Positions 25,177-36,118 of a stretch of DNA of 64,000 nucleotides are shown here, piece by piece. The stretch is taken from assembly GCA_003640385.1 (NCBI GenBank), contig RCAB01000110.1, positions 1 through 64,000 on the forward strand, written 5' to 3'. Numbering within the stretch: the stretch's first letter is position 1; every line of letters starts with the position of its first letter. The stretch comes from Setaria digitata (taxonomy: Eukaryota > Nematoda > Chromadorea > Rhabditida > Setariidae). The notes under the pieces were generated by a model. It was not told where the DNA came from and did no database searches. It was given only the letters and a program-made list of their open reading frames with translations. The translations under genes and the position numbers were made by a program.

Positions 25177-27016
25177 TCAACAACGATTATTAAATGCTTC
25201 ACTTGGAGTAGAATATCGTCGAACAACATCAGAGGGAGCAGGAATGTTGCCATGCGGCAATGGAATCCACTGTGATGTTCCAGTTCCTACAGGATGCCCC
25301 GAAGGAAGCGAACCTACATAAAAATCGGGAAGTAAACTTCAAGAAAAAATTAAGGATTCATACGAGATTGTCATTTTTTTCTTTTCCTCATATTTAAAGT
25401 TATAAAATTTTATTAAATATGACTCAATCAGACTAATCAAACTGCTTACCTAGTCGCATTATTAAACAAACCCCTAGCATCTATAATGTATCTTTTTAAA
25501 GAAGCAGTTGGGTTTTAGGCCTAAAATACAAAACCAAAACATGATTCCGAAAATCAAAATAATGAATAATAGTACCTTGAAAAGTACTACACTCCTTATG
25601 TTTCTGGCGCTGTGGCCCATAACCAGCAAGATATGAAGCACCGTCTTCCTGGAGCTGTTCATTAGGTAAAAGTGGTACCCAATTGGAGGATGACGACGAA
25701 GAGACGTCAGCAGTTTCTCGTGATGGCGTAGCAGCAGGAGGTGGCGGTGGAGGTGGCCTTAATAACGCTAATTCCGTAGCATACTTTTCCCGCAGCTTGC
25801 GATTCAAATAACGTCTTTTTTTTTCCGCTTCCTCTTGTAATTCTTCTTGAATCCGTGCTTCGCACACTGCTCGAACACGCTCCATTTGTTCGGCTTTTTT
25901 GAGATCTTCCCGTCGAATCACTTTTCGAATAAAGACATGATGACCACTGATGCAATGTTCTCCGATATTTATACAACTATCACAGGACTCAACTTCGTCA
26001 AATGTAATATAAGCAAAGTATAATGGTTTCTGAAATCACAGAGCAGTTGAATAGCTTCACTTTCACATATCCACCATTTTTGCTATCTTTTTTCGCGTAC
26101 ATTGGAATTTTTCAGTGCTAGCTCTTTTGAATAAATTGTCGACGTTATGCGCACAAGCTTTCAACTTTTTCAAATATAACGAAAAAATATTAACAATGAA
26201 AAAATGTTAAATACTAAATTTCAAGTCATAAAAAAAGGTAATTCTAGTCCATTCCTACTATTCTGGAAATTGAATCCGAGTGTTCATTATGTACATAAAA
26301 TAGTGACCTCATTTAGCGTATCCACTGCATAATCAACATGTACTGCACCAAATTTAGAAAAATACTCTTCAATATCATCAGTCATAAGTCGGGCACCAAG
26401 GAATGAAACTAGAATTTTTCGCGTGCTGACGTACTTAATGATTGGATTTGAAGATATCTAAACTAAACATCTGGTTCATCACACAACCAACATACGAACC
26501 AAAGATATATGAAATAAAAAAGTTTGATAAAAAAGAAACTCCTGGACATCTCCTAATAAAATCTGTATTAACGACAAGGAGAAAAGAACAATTCACTTAC
26601 GCTTTTGACTGGACGCATTTCGATTTGGACACCATCTATTGAATGTGGTTGAGCCTCGAGGCACTCTTCGCAATGATGATCCCATACAAAACAGATAAAT
26701 CCATATCCTCGAGAACGTCTCGTATTCTTCAATTAACAAAGAAATTAAACCAGTTTTTCATTAAACAAACCTTCCCTAGCATATACAAAAATCCAATTAT
26801 CAAATACGGTAATCAAGAAACAAAAAATGTAGTTAAAAAAAATCCAGTGAATCACGTAAATCACCGTTGAATGCATGAATGAGGTACCTTGTCGAACATG
26901 ACTATACATTCAGAAAGGGGGCCCCATTTTGTGAAAAACCGCTCAATATCACTTGTGGATGTCTTTAGATTTAACCTCTCCAGCAATATCCTCCTTTCCT
27001 CTGGTGCCACTGCCAT
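25177..27016 (-). CDS. two-RRM hnRNP-like RNA-binding protein
   Basis: Five exons: 26888-27016, 26601-26726, 26308-26433, 25576-26029, 25177-25313, giving 323 residues. The ATG directly follows the acceptor GATTTCAG, so the start is almost certainly trans-spliced. RRM1 (residues about 8-85) has RNP1 RGYGFICF. RRM2 (about 88-165) is divergent, with ILVSFL as RNP2 and LYFAYITF as RNP1. A long charged helix rich in Glu/Arg follows (KKAEQMERVRAVCEARIQEE), then a seven-proline run, a poly-Ser patch and a short tail containing WIPLPHGNIPAP. Layout resembles hnRNP A/B or DAZAP1-type proteins, but I cannot name the orthologue. Likely a nuclear mRNA-binding protein. TRMT44 follows about 300 bp downstream. 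Confidence 0.85.
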
Positions 27017-27450
27017 CTGAAATCAACTTTTGTTCTTGCAACTATTCTAGTGACAATATGAAAATGCTCGAGAAAATCGGCACACTATCGTCTTACATCA
27101 AGGAAATAGTGCTTACAGTGAGAATATACTCGACTCATATGTAACCCTACCTTTTCTTAGTGTTTGATGCAATTTAATGCCATAAAAACTTTAAACGAAA
27201 GCTACAACACACTGAAATCACTACAGCCAATGATGACATATCATATTTAGCACACTCAAGAGTTTGATGAAATACGACATTTTGGAAGCAAAAAACTACC
27301 TCAGCACCTCACTTGGTGCTAAGATAGTACCAACTTCTTACCAAGTAGTCTCAACCTTCTGAGAGCTAACTTAGTGCCCAAGTCACAGTGCGAACGTAAG
27401 AGAAGAACCAGATACACAAAACGACTTTAAACCACAATAATATTGATTAC
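27017..27450. promoter_or_regulatory. upstream region of the RRM gene
   Basis: Spacer upstream of the minus-strand RRM gene, before the higher-GC tract that precedes BRE1. No TATA-type element can be defended. The free acceptor at 27017 implies that the first exon of the pre-mRNA (outron) starts here. Confidence 0.35.
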
Positions 27451-28900
27451 AGAGGAATTTTGAGCTGCAGAAGACGGAGATGTCTGGGAAGGAATGCCTG
27501 ATACTTGTGGTGTACTGCGTTTGGCTGAGAGAGCTGGTGCCGTGTGTGAACATTTTTATAAATCATTGTTGTGTAAGTGTTTGGGTGTTGGGTGTGTACT
27601 TCGGTGTTATTTTCTCTCTGTTTGGGAGTGTGGATGTTTCGAGGATACTCGGGAATAACTATCGAGAGAGCGCTTCAGGACCATTAACGGGGATTCTTGT
27701 TGGCCCATGGCCTCATCTCCCTTCGTTATTCGTAGAAAAAGTATTGGTGCTGATAAAATGGAGGTGGAAGAAAGTTGTTCAGAAAATGCTCTCAGTTTAG
27801 TATGAGGTTCAGACGCAATGGAGAGAGTGATGCTTAGGTGGTTGAAGATGGAGGTGAAAGTTACGGACGGGTTTATCCTATCCCCAATGACAGATGGGTT
27901 GTGTGCCTCAGATGGTTCCAGTGGGATCAGAATTCATCTCAACACAATGTCAAAATGAAGTCAATGAAGAAGGAAGTCGTAAGCAAAAAATGTGGAGTTT
28001 CATCAGACATTCCAGTATTTGGTAACAAAACCTCCATTGTGGATCTTTTTGCTTGTAAATGCTAGTCTGCAACTGCTAGGTGGCCAAAAGCGTCTGTTAT
28101 CACATCGCAATATCTATTTTCCATAAGTAGTGAAACAAATGCAACTCTGTAATTTAAGCTGCAGAAAGGGAGATTCAGAACTTCATAAGGATACGCAGAT
28201 CAAAGATTGTAAGGCTGTTGATTTATCGAAGGCTTAGTAAGTTGGAAAGAACCAATTTCATTATCAGATTTTCATAGAGATAATCGGTTGTGAAAATGGA
28301 CTTCATCTTAATCTTGCAAAATGGCTTCTGGATATGCTATAGTTGTGGGCCAGAGAATGGGATCTGCTCTGGAAGTTAGTACAGGAAAAAACCGAAAAAG
28401 AAGAAGAAATGAATCTTGCTGGACGGATTTGAGTTTCTCTCCACTTGGTCTTTAGGCTTTCTCTACTTCCAAGTCATGCACGTTTTTCATGCTGGTCTCT
28501 GATACTTCGTCTGCTATTAGAAATCATGAGTGTGCAGATTTCCGCTTCAGGGAAAGGAAAATAGGTTGCTGTTTAGAAAAGGTCATATCTGTTTTGGTGT
28601 TTTTCAGGAATTCTGAGCGGTTGTGTTCTTTAACAAGGGGCCCTATCATAGTGGCTCAAGCCATCGCTGCACTTGCGGAGAATTTGATTCTAAGGGTATT
28701 ATCGTCTAAACGTAAATCCCTGCAGCAGCATCGCGACAGTTTGAGGATCATTTTAGTGAGTGATTTCATTATGCTTCTTCATAAATGTGCCGTGGAGGGA
28801 CTTTCATTCTTAATTCATGGGTTCTTGAAAATTGGTTCTTGGTGGGATCTTTATTTGTGTATGAAGAAGCCGAAAATAAAATAGAACGTGTCGTTAAATA
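27450..28900 (+). other. unexplained higher-GC tract with several open frames
   Basis: Base composition rises clearly (runs such as GGGGATTCTTGTTGGCCC) compared with the AT-rich neighbours. The plus strand carries three open stretches (27480-27800, 28489-28884 and shorter ones) in shifting frames. Segments such as GYAIVVGQRMGSALEVS and KGDSELHKDTQIKD read like protein but are cut by stops and frame changes, and one fairly good donor (TTTTA|GTGAGT, about 28756) is present. I recognise no family. It could be a fast-evolving small gene, a decayed gene, a non-coding RNA or the outron of BRE1. Confidence 0.3.
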
Positions 28901-29421
28901 AAGCTGCTGACAGTGTGACATGTGTAAATGACAATTTTCAGTTTTTACCTATCCCTTAAAAACATTAGAAGTAGCTGCGGTTTTGAAGAGTATTTATTTA
29001 GGAAGAGTTTAGCACTGCGCCTAAAATGATATTTATTTGTAACAGTTAGGTATTCATTTAAGAAATGGATGAAATCGCAAGCGCTAAAGAGAGATAAAAT
29101 ATTGGAAATGTTTGAGTCAGTTATTTAGTTAAGATACCTTCAGAACTATCCGTGAAGTATGTTAGGGTGCGGAAATTCTAGTTCCATTCTCTGTTTCATG
29201 GTAATGCTTCACGTCATTTCTTATTTTTTGAAGCTTTTTTGTTTCTTTTCCAAAAATCAGAAATCTGAAAGGAAAAAGGAGATAATCTCTGGAGTAGCTG
29301 TAGGATTACCACCTAAAGTTTCCAGGTTTTTGTACATGAATAAGAAAGTCTTTTGAAGTCAGGGGATAAAATTCATTTATTCTGCTACCAGTTTTGACCT
29401 TTCTTTAGGCAGTTCGGTGCG

Positions 29422-32400
29422 ATGTCAAAACGTTCATCACCGGGGAGTGATGACGACTCTCCTGGTGCATCAGCGGATGAACCGCTGTATAGTAAGCGAA
29501 GGCTTGTTGAATTTGAACCCGTTCGTATTTGTTCGGTCAGCGGAACGGTAATTCTTCATTTCTCTGCCTTGATTTTCGTGAAACTTTTTATCACATTTTC
29601 TGAAATCACATGATATATCGGCAAAGAAAAGGAAAGTCTAGTCTTTGAAATAACTTTACTTGGCATATAGTTCTTTGTTTTTCTTCCATGTTTCAGCTTG
29701 AAGTGGTGCCATATTCCCTTTTGCTGCCGTCAATGTTCCATTGCTTGGAGTAATCCGAAATTTTTAGAGTGACATCGACGCAAAAGTTCTAGCAGTGCAA
29801 CATTATAAGTTATCTGAACGTTTTCGTCTCAAGGAACGTCAGACGACTCAATTACAGCATCGTGTCGAACAATTAGAAAGTAGGCAAGCTCAAGATGATG
29901 CGATGATGTGCACCATTAATCGTTTCTGGAACTTAGTAAGCTAATTTATCATCTAATTACAATTCCTTTCAATGAATAATACTTTGTATGTGGTAAGGAG
30001 TGAAAGATGTTGCCGAAGTGTTGTGACATCAAAGATTTCAGTTATAATTGAATTTAATAGATTCTTCAGATGCAGCGTAAATTTTACTATTTGTTCAGAA
30101 TAAAAACATAGTGATAATTGATTTTCAGTTCGACGAAAGTGTTAGGACTTTGCTGCAGAGGTTCGATGCCGAAACAGCTGTGGAGGGTGAGATCAAAAGT
30201 AAGTATTTGTTCATTTTCGCTGCTTATCAATTTAGAGGTGACCGTTACGGAAATTATGTTCAAAAAAAAAAATGTTGTGTGAAAATTATTCACCAGTGAA
30301 GAAGACCAAGAAGTGCTCAATCAGGGTAGCTTCTTTTGAAACTAAAGAAAATATTTTTTCCGGTGGGTCATCAGATTAATGAAGATCGCTTTGGAGCATA
30401 TAGTTCCATTCAGATTTCAAATTCCAGTGCTTTTGTTAGCTGTCTTTTGACGATTTCGTTGTTATGCGAACCGAATAAGAGCAGTGTGTGCCATTAATGT
30501 TTATTCAATTGAATTTGACAAATATGCGTCGCAGAGTATTGATTTTTCGTAATTTAAAGTCACTTTCGAACAAATACATGTTTTAGTGGAATGTGAAGAG
30601 ACTAAAAGTTTTCTTGCAAAACTGGCTCATTGGGACGACGGGGAGACTGAAGATAAATTGAAGCAACGGGTAGAATTCAGGTTAGCAATAGATAGATATT
30701 TTTTTCCGCTCACCAACGTATTTTTTCTATTTTTTAAAGCTATTATTCTGATCTGAATGCAAACTTTTTGACGGAAAACGTTATATGTTTATAGTTTGGA
30801 AGCAATAAATAGCAAAATTAAAACGATGAGAATATTGCAGTCGTCGAGCAATATCGAAACTGATCCAAGTGTTTGATCATATCACGCAAAGGAATGGAAA
30901 AATTGCAGAAATGATAGCTTCATGTTCGACAGTAGACGAAACTCCAGATGATGGTGCTTTCTGATTTATTGGCTTTTCTAAACTTTTATTCGGATTTAGG
31001 CTTTTACTAATTTTCCTTTGCTTATTTTAACCATTTCTCTTTTGGACATTGAATAACAAAATAAATGTTATGCTGTATTTTTATTGAAGGAAGTGCGTTT
31101 TTCGGCGATTAAAAAAAAATCTGTTTAAGGTGGTAACAGTAAATTTATGGTTATAGTTTCAGTTAAGTTTCACGTCTGTGTCTGTTTTTTCCTGATGTGA
31201 ACTTTTCCCACAGGAGCCTCTACATCCGATGGAAGACCTACTGTAAATGCGATGCTGGCAAAGAGAAATGCAGAATTAAGCGAAGAAAACATGAAATTGC
31301 AAAAAATGATTACGAAACTCCAGTCAGAAAACCACAGTCTTTCATCTAAAGTATGCATTCGCATTACTTATTGAGCTTTTATTATACACTTTCGTTCAGA
31401 AAGTTCATGAGAATTATTTTCCCATGCATCCGATAAAAGTCTCGATAATATTCAGGTATCAGCTCAAGAAGATAAACTGACAATAATAGATACTCGCAAG
31501 CAGGAGATGGATAATAGTCTGGAGGAAATGAAGTATGAGTTGGAAAAAGCGATGCGTCGCGAATGCAAACTTGATTTCCGACTTGCTGAAGTTCGATTAT
31601 AATCATTTAATTCCTATAATAATCGCATTTTTGATCTATCTTTTCTGTTTTAGAATAATTGTGAGCTTGTTTTGTTAAAGATGTCTCGTCTGGCATAACT
31701 TTTCGAGTGGATCATAGCTTTAGTTGTTGAATTTTTCGGCTGCTATTCCACTATTTGGTTCCATTGAACAAAAATTATTTGCAGTATGTGAAGAAAACAC
31801 ACGACTTGGAAATGAATCTGATGAAGGTATCAGCAACAAACGGTCCAAATAATGCAAATAGTACGAAAGCAGATTCGCCGGCAGCTGCGAGTGTGAATAA
31901 ATCAAAAGTAAGTTACACGCACTGTGAATTGAAATTCAGTCTCGCAGCAGTGACAGGAATTGACATGTGGAACTTAAGTTTAGCACTGGAATAATGACTA
32001 AGAAGTTTCGATCAAATTTCTCCCAACTATTTGATCTTTTGCCTTTTTTTTTTAAAAAAATCATCCCATATTACTGGTCTTTACAACTGAAACTCATTGA
32101 TTTGCAGCTATGCAGTAGTGTTTAGGGCCACTGAATTATGCAACGAGAACTTGTATTATTTTCCCTACATATCTATTTCCAGCTGGAAGAATTAGAGCAG
32201 AATCTGGAGATTCAAACTGAATTGGCTGCTTCTCGCTTGCAGGAATTACAGGAAATGCTGGACAAGAACAAGAATCTAACTAAACAAGTTGAAAATTTGA
32301 AAATGAATGTGAGTTTTATAGTACCTCTCTCGATATTTCATTTATAAAGTCTAAAATTAAAGATGCAACTTGAAGGTGCTCTTTTTTTTCAGTTGAAGAA

Positions 32401-33307
32401 CATTCCAACAGAAGTCATTAGGACATCCATCGAATATACTACATTGCAGTCGCAGTTTTCTTCGCTGTTTACAGAAGCGAATCAGATGAGGTAGATTGTT
32501 ATCAGTGTGATCATAGTTATTTTCGATCTCTTTAAGACTTAATACTTCAATTTGACTTTTTACGTTTTTGTCTAGAACTGACATGGATCAATACTAAACA
32601 ATAAATAGGTAGTGCTCTTCAATGATGCAGTACTGAGCTACACATATGATAAAATTATAACAATGGAATTATCAAGTTGTAATTTTAAACGATTTATTTA
32701 TTTTAAGACAGCAGATTGAAACAGCAAAGTCGCAGCTGGCGGCCTTACGGAGTGCTCATGCTAAGCAGATCGAAGTTATGGAGGTCTGTCAGATTTTCAA
32801 TTCTTGAGTAGCGCTTTAACAAACAATACTCACCAGTTAAAATTCTGAGGACTTACTCAGGATTTGCTTGCTTCTAGAGTGAGGAATGTCAAGCCCGTGA
32901 ACAAATGCAGGACACAATGAATAGGCATGAGGAAGAGTTGTATCAAGTACGAAGGGAATATGAAATGTTGCGTCTGGAGTTCGAACAGAATTTGTCAGCC
33001 AATGAGCAGTCAGGTATTCATTAGAGAAATGTCTAACGTTGCATCATCTTTTAAACCGTTTTGGGCATCTGTATATTGATCAGAATGATTCTTATTTCAG
33101 GCCCTTTAAATAAAGAGATTCGTTTGATGCTTGCATCAGCAAAAGCTGAAAATCAACAATTAAAACAGGAAGCAAATCGTTTCAAGAGGAAATGGAAAGA
33201 AGCTGTTTCTTCATTGGCGAAAGTTAGTGCTGATTCAGAGGAAGCAAGCTATTGTGACAGACGTAACGGGTTTTTAAGCTATGCAGATTTTATTAACTCC
33301 ATCCTAT

Positions 33308-33360
<53 letters not shown>

Positions 33361-36118
33361 NTTCAGTGCAATAAAGAATTGGAGAGCGAAAGGCGCTATC
33401 GTGAAAGATGTCTGTTGATTGAAATCGAAGAGGATAACGATACATTGGCATCACCGGATCAGGAGAAAAATCTTGCAGACTCTTCAGAATCAGTATTGCA
33501 TGATGGTGGAACCTGTGAATATAATAATGATGTCGATGGTGATACTGATGTTGGTGCACATCCGAATAGAGTGATACAGTTAGTTTAATATAGCATGAAA
33601 TTTCCATTGGATTTTACTTGGTGAATTTATTGTTGGGTTTAGAGGATAATATATTCTTATTAATTTCTGTGAAGACATTACTTTTACTGACCGTGATTCA
33701 CAGATCTTGCATACATCAGTTTCAGGAAATTGAGGAAGAAAATTACGGATTTGCAGTTGAAAATAGATGCACTGAATGCATTAACGGCTGAGCAAAGAGA
33801 ACGAGCTGAGGTAGCTTTTTTTGAAAAGTAAGGAAAGAAAAAGAGATATATCAGCGGCATTTAGTGAAACTGGTTTCTGAAGTACAGTTAATTCCTTGCA
33901 GTTATTATTGTCGTTCAGTCGTACGCATGTTTCTATCTTGCGACATGAAAAGTCTGATTATGTATTTCAGTTGCTAGCACGGGAAAGAAGGCTGAAACTT
34001 GAAAATGACAAATTGCAGTCACATATTAAGAAACTTGTTGGTGCTGATCACAGAGAAAAAATGAAATATTATTCGGACGAAGCACAGAGGAAGATCAGGC
34101 TAGACTTCCATTATAGAATGAAAGTTGTCTCTAGTCATTTTTGTAGCAGTAATATTTCTGTTTTAATTGCATTTCCTTTTTGTGATAAATTAGAATTTAG
34201 GTTTTTTAGTTTATTATCTCTTGTAGAAGTCTGGAAGAAACAGCGGATCGCCTTCGTAAAGAAGCACATTCAGCGAGGCAGGAAGAAGAGGGTCTTATGA
34301 ATGATGTTGAAACCACGGGTCAGGCATTTGAAGAAATGCAAGAGCAGAATACTAGATTGTTGCAGCAGCTCAGAGAAAAAGTATGCTTTTATGTGATTCT
34401 GGTGTTTCGTGTTTTTTGGTGACGAGAAGGAAAATATAAAGTCATTTAATGACTTTTTTATTAGATCCTTTTTTTTTTCTGTAGGATGATGCAAATCTAA
34501 AACTAATGGCTGAGAGAATACGTGCCAATCAGTACCAAAAAAAGATGAGCGAGGAAAGGGAACGGACGGAAGAGCGCATCAGTAGTTTGCAGAATCAAAT
34601 TGAGGCGCAGCAGTTAATGATATCGAAATTGGAAGAGACAGAAAAGCTTTTAAGGCAGAAAAACTCCCATTTAGAGCATCAGCTAAGGTTGGTTGATTAG
34701 CTTCAAAGTGCACTTTTTCATCATACGTAGAGAGTTCATGAAATTTCTGGAAGCAGAAGATCCTAGATGCGATGAAATGTATTCTGCCGTTATAATTTTA
34801 ATTGAATATGAATTGACTTAATTGGTAAAGCAGACAACCGTTCGGCAGTCGGGTCGCTTCTGTTCGCAAATTGTTCCGCTAATAATGCATATACATATAT
34901 TTATAAAAAAAAAATTTACAGAAATTTATATATATATATATATATATCCTGTCATAGTTTCACAAGTTGCGAGAAACACTTTAGTCCATGTACATTTAAA
35001 TTTCTGTCCAATTATAATGAATTTAGATTAATTGAGCAAGCGAATGATATGCATAAACGAAAAGCAATCGAATGTTCACAGACATCGGCCGATTATAAGG
35101 CTCAACTGGAAAAATGCAACAGTCAGCTCAATGATGCACAGCAGGTTTTGTTTTTTATTGTCAAGCTCTTGCAATTTTTTCTTTTGTTTCGTGTTTCCAT
35201 TTAAAAATGCACATTAAATTGACAGCAGCTTCTATACTACATGGATTACATGGCTTGTTTAGGAATAAAATTAACTGGTCTTTGCAGGCTGTGACAACAA
35301 AAACTTCACAACAGGAGGTTGATTCGTTCAAGATAAAGCGTTTGGAAGAAGAGAAAAGTATCTTGAGAAAGAAATTAGAACGAACGAAAAAGATGGAAAA
35401 AATGGAGAATTGGGATGAAGTACTGAATGAAGAAATTAGAGAACTCAAGGTTTGGTTGATTTCTGGAACTTCTGTTGCTATATTTGATCTGGGAATGTTT
35501 TATCAAAAAAAAAAATAATCCTCAATTCTGTTATGGAATTCCTTCTTATGATTTAATATGAAATAAATTTTTTTTAGCTCCTAAACAAGATTGATTATGA
35601 TTATTTGTAGTTAGTTTCATTTTTGCGATTTCGATACAGTCTTCAAACATTTTACGATGTTTTAATCGCGGACTTTTTAAACAACGAAAAATAATATTAA
35701 AAAAAAAAAAGGAAAAAATGTTTTCTCGGTATCATGACTTCCTGACCTTGGTTCATAGAAATGTTTTATGGGGACTGCTTCTGTATGAAGCCAAACAGTG
35801 GGTAGTACTTTGCCAATCGTCCTGTTTCGATTGCTTCACTTGCTGATTTAAATTAATCCATTTCTTAATTAGGACTGAGTGTTATCATTGCAGATAAAGT
35901 TCAGTTGTTGCGTAAACTTTTTTCGATTATGTCCTTTACAGGATCTTTTAACTTGTCCATCTTGTAAAGTGCGACGAAAGGATGCCGTACTGACGAAATG
36001 TTTCCATGTATTTTGTATGGAATGTATGAAGACACGTTATGAGACAAGAAGACGTAAATGTCCGAAATGTAATGCTGCATTTGGTGCGAATGATTATCGC
36101 CGAATGTATTTCACGTAG
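29422..36118 (+). CDS. rfp-1: BRE1/RNF20-RNF40, histone H2B E3 ubiquitin ligase
   Basis: Twenty-one exons: 29422-29547, 29768-29935, 30129-30198, 30587-30680, 30841-30953, 31214-31350, 31456-31590, 31785-31907, 32183-32308, 32393-32490, 32708-32783, 32878-33013, 33101-33222, 33367-33578, 33720-33810, 33971-34098, 34227-34380, 34485-34687, 35027-35144, 35288-35449, 35942-36118. They give 922 residues (human about 975). ATG follows a free acceptor at 29409. Almost all of the protein is coiled coil. [12 protein letters not shown] and [13 protein letters not shown] match RNF20. The C-terminal C3HC4 RING ([20 protein letters not shown], then [10 protein letters not shown] and [14 protein letters not shown]) is nearly identical to human. 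Known role: mono-ubiquitination of H2B with an E2, coupled to transcription elongation. Oddities: a GC-AG intron at 34099-34226 and a poly-T gap at 33361 that makes the end of exon 13 uncertain. Confidence 0.95.
33311..33366. repeat. poly-T tract with N gap in a BRE1 intron
   Basis: About 50 consecutive T, one N at 33361, then the TTCAG acceptor of BRE1 exon 14. The homopolymer doubles as the polypyrimidine tract, and its true length is unknown. The plus-strand donor of this intron may be at 33223 (AAA|GTTAGT, in phase). The alternative GTAACG at 33263 is out of phase. Confidence 0.85.
34925..34947. repeat. TA dinucleotide microsatellite
   Basis: About eleven TA units inside an intron of BRE1. 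Similar short (TA)n runs occur near 52638-52656 and 59668-59684. Confidence 0.85.
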
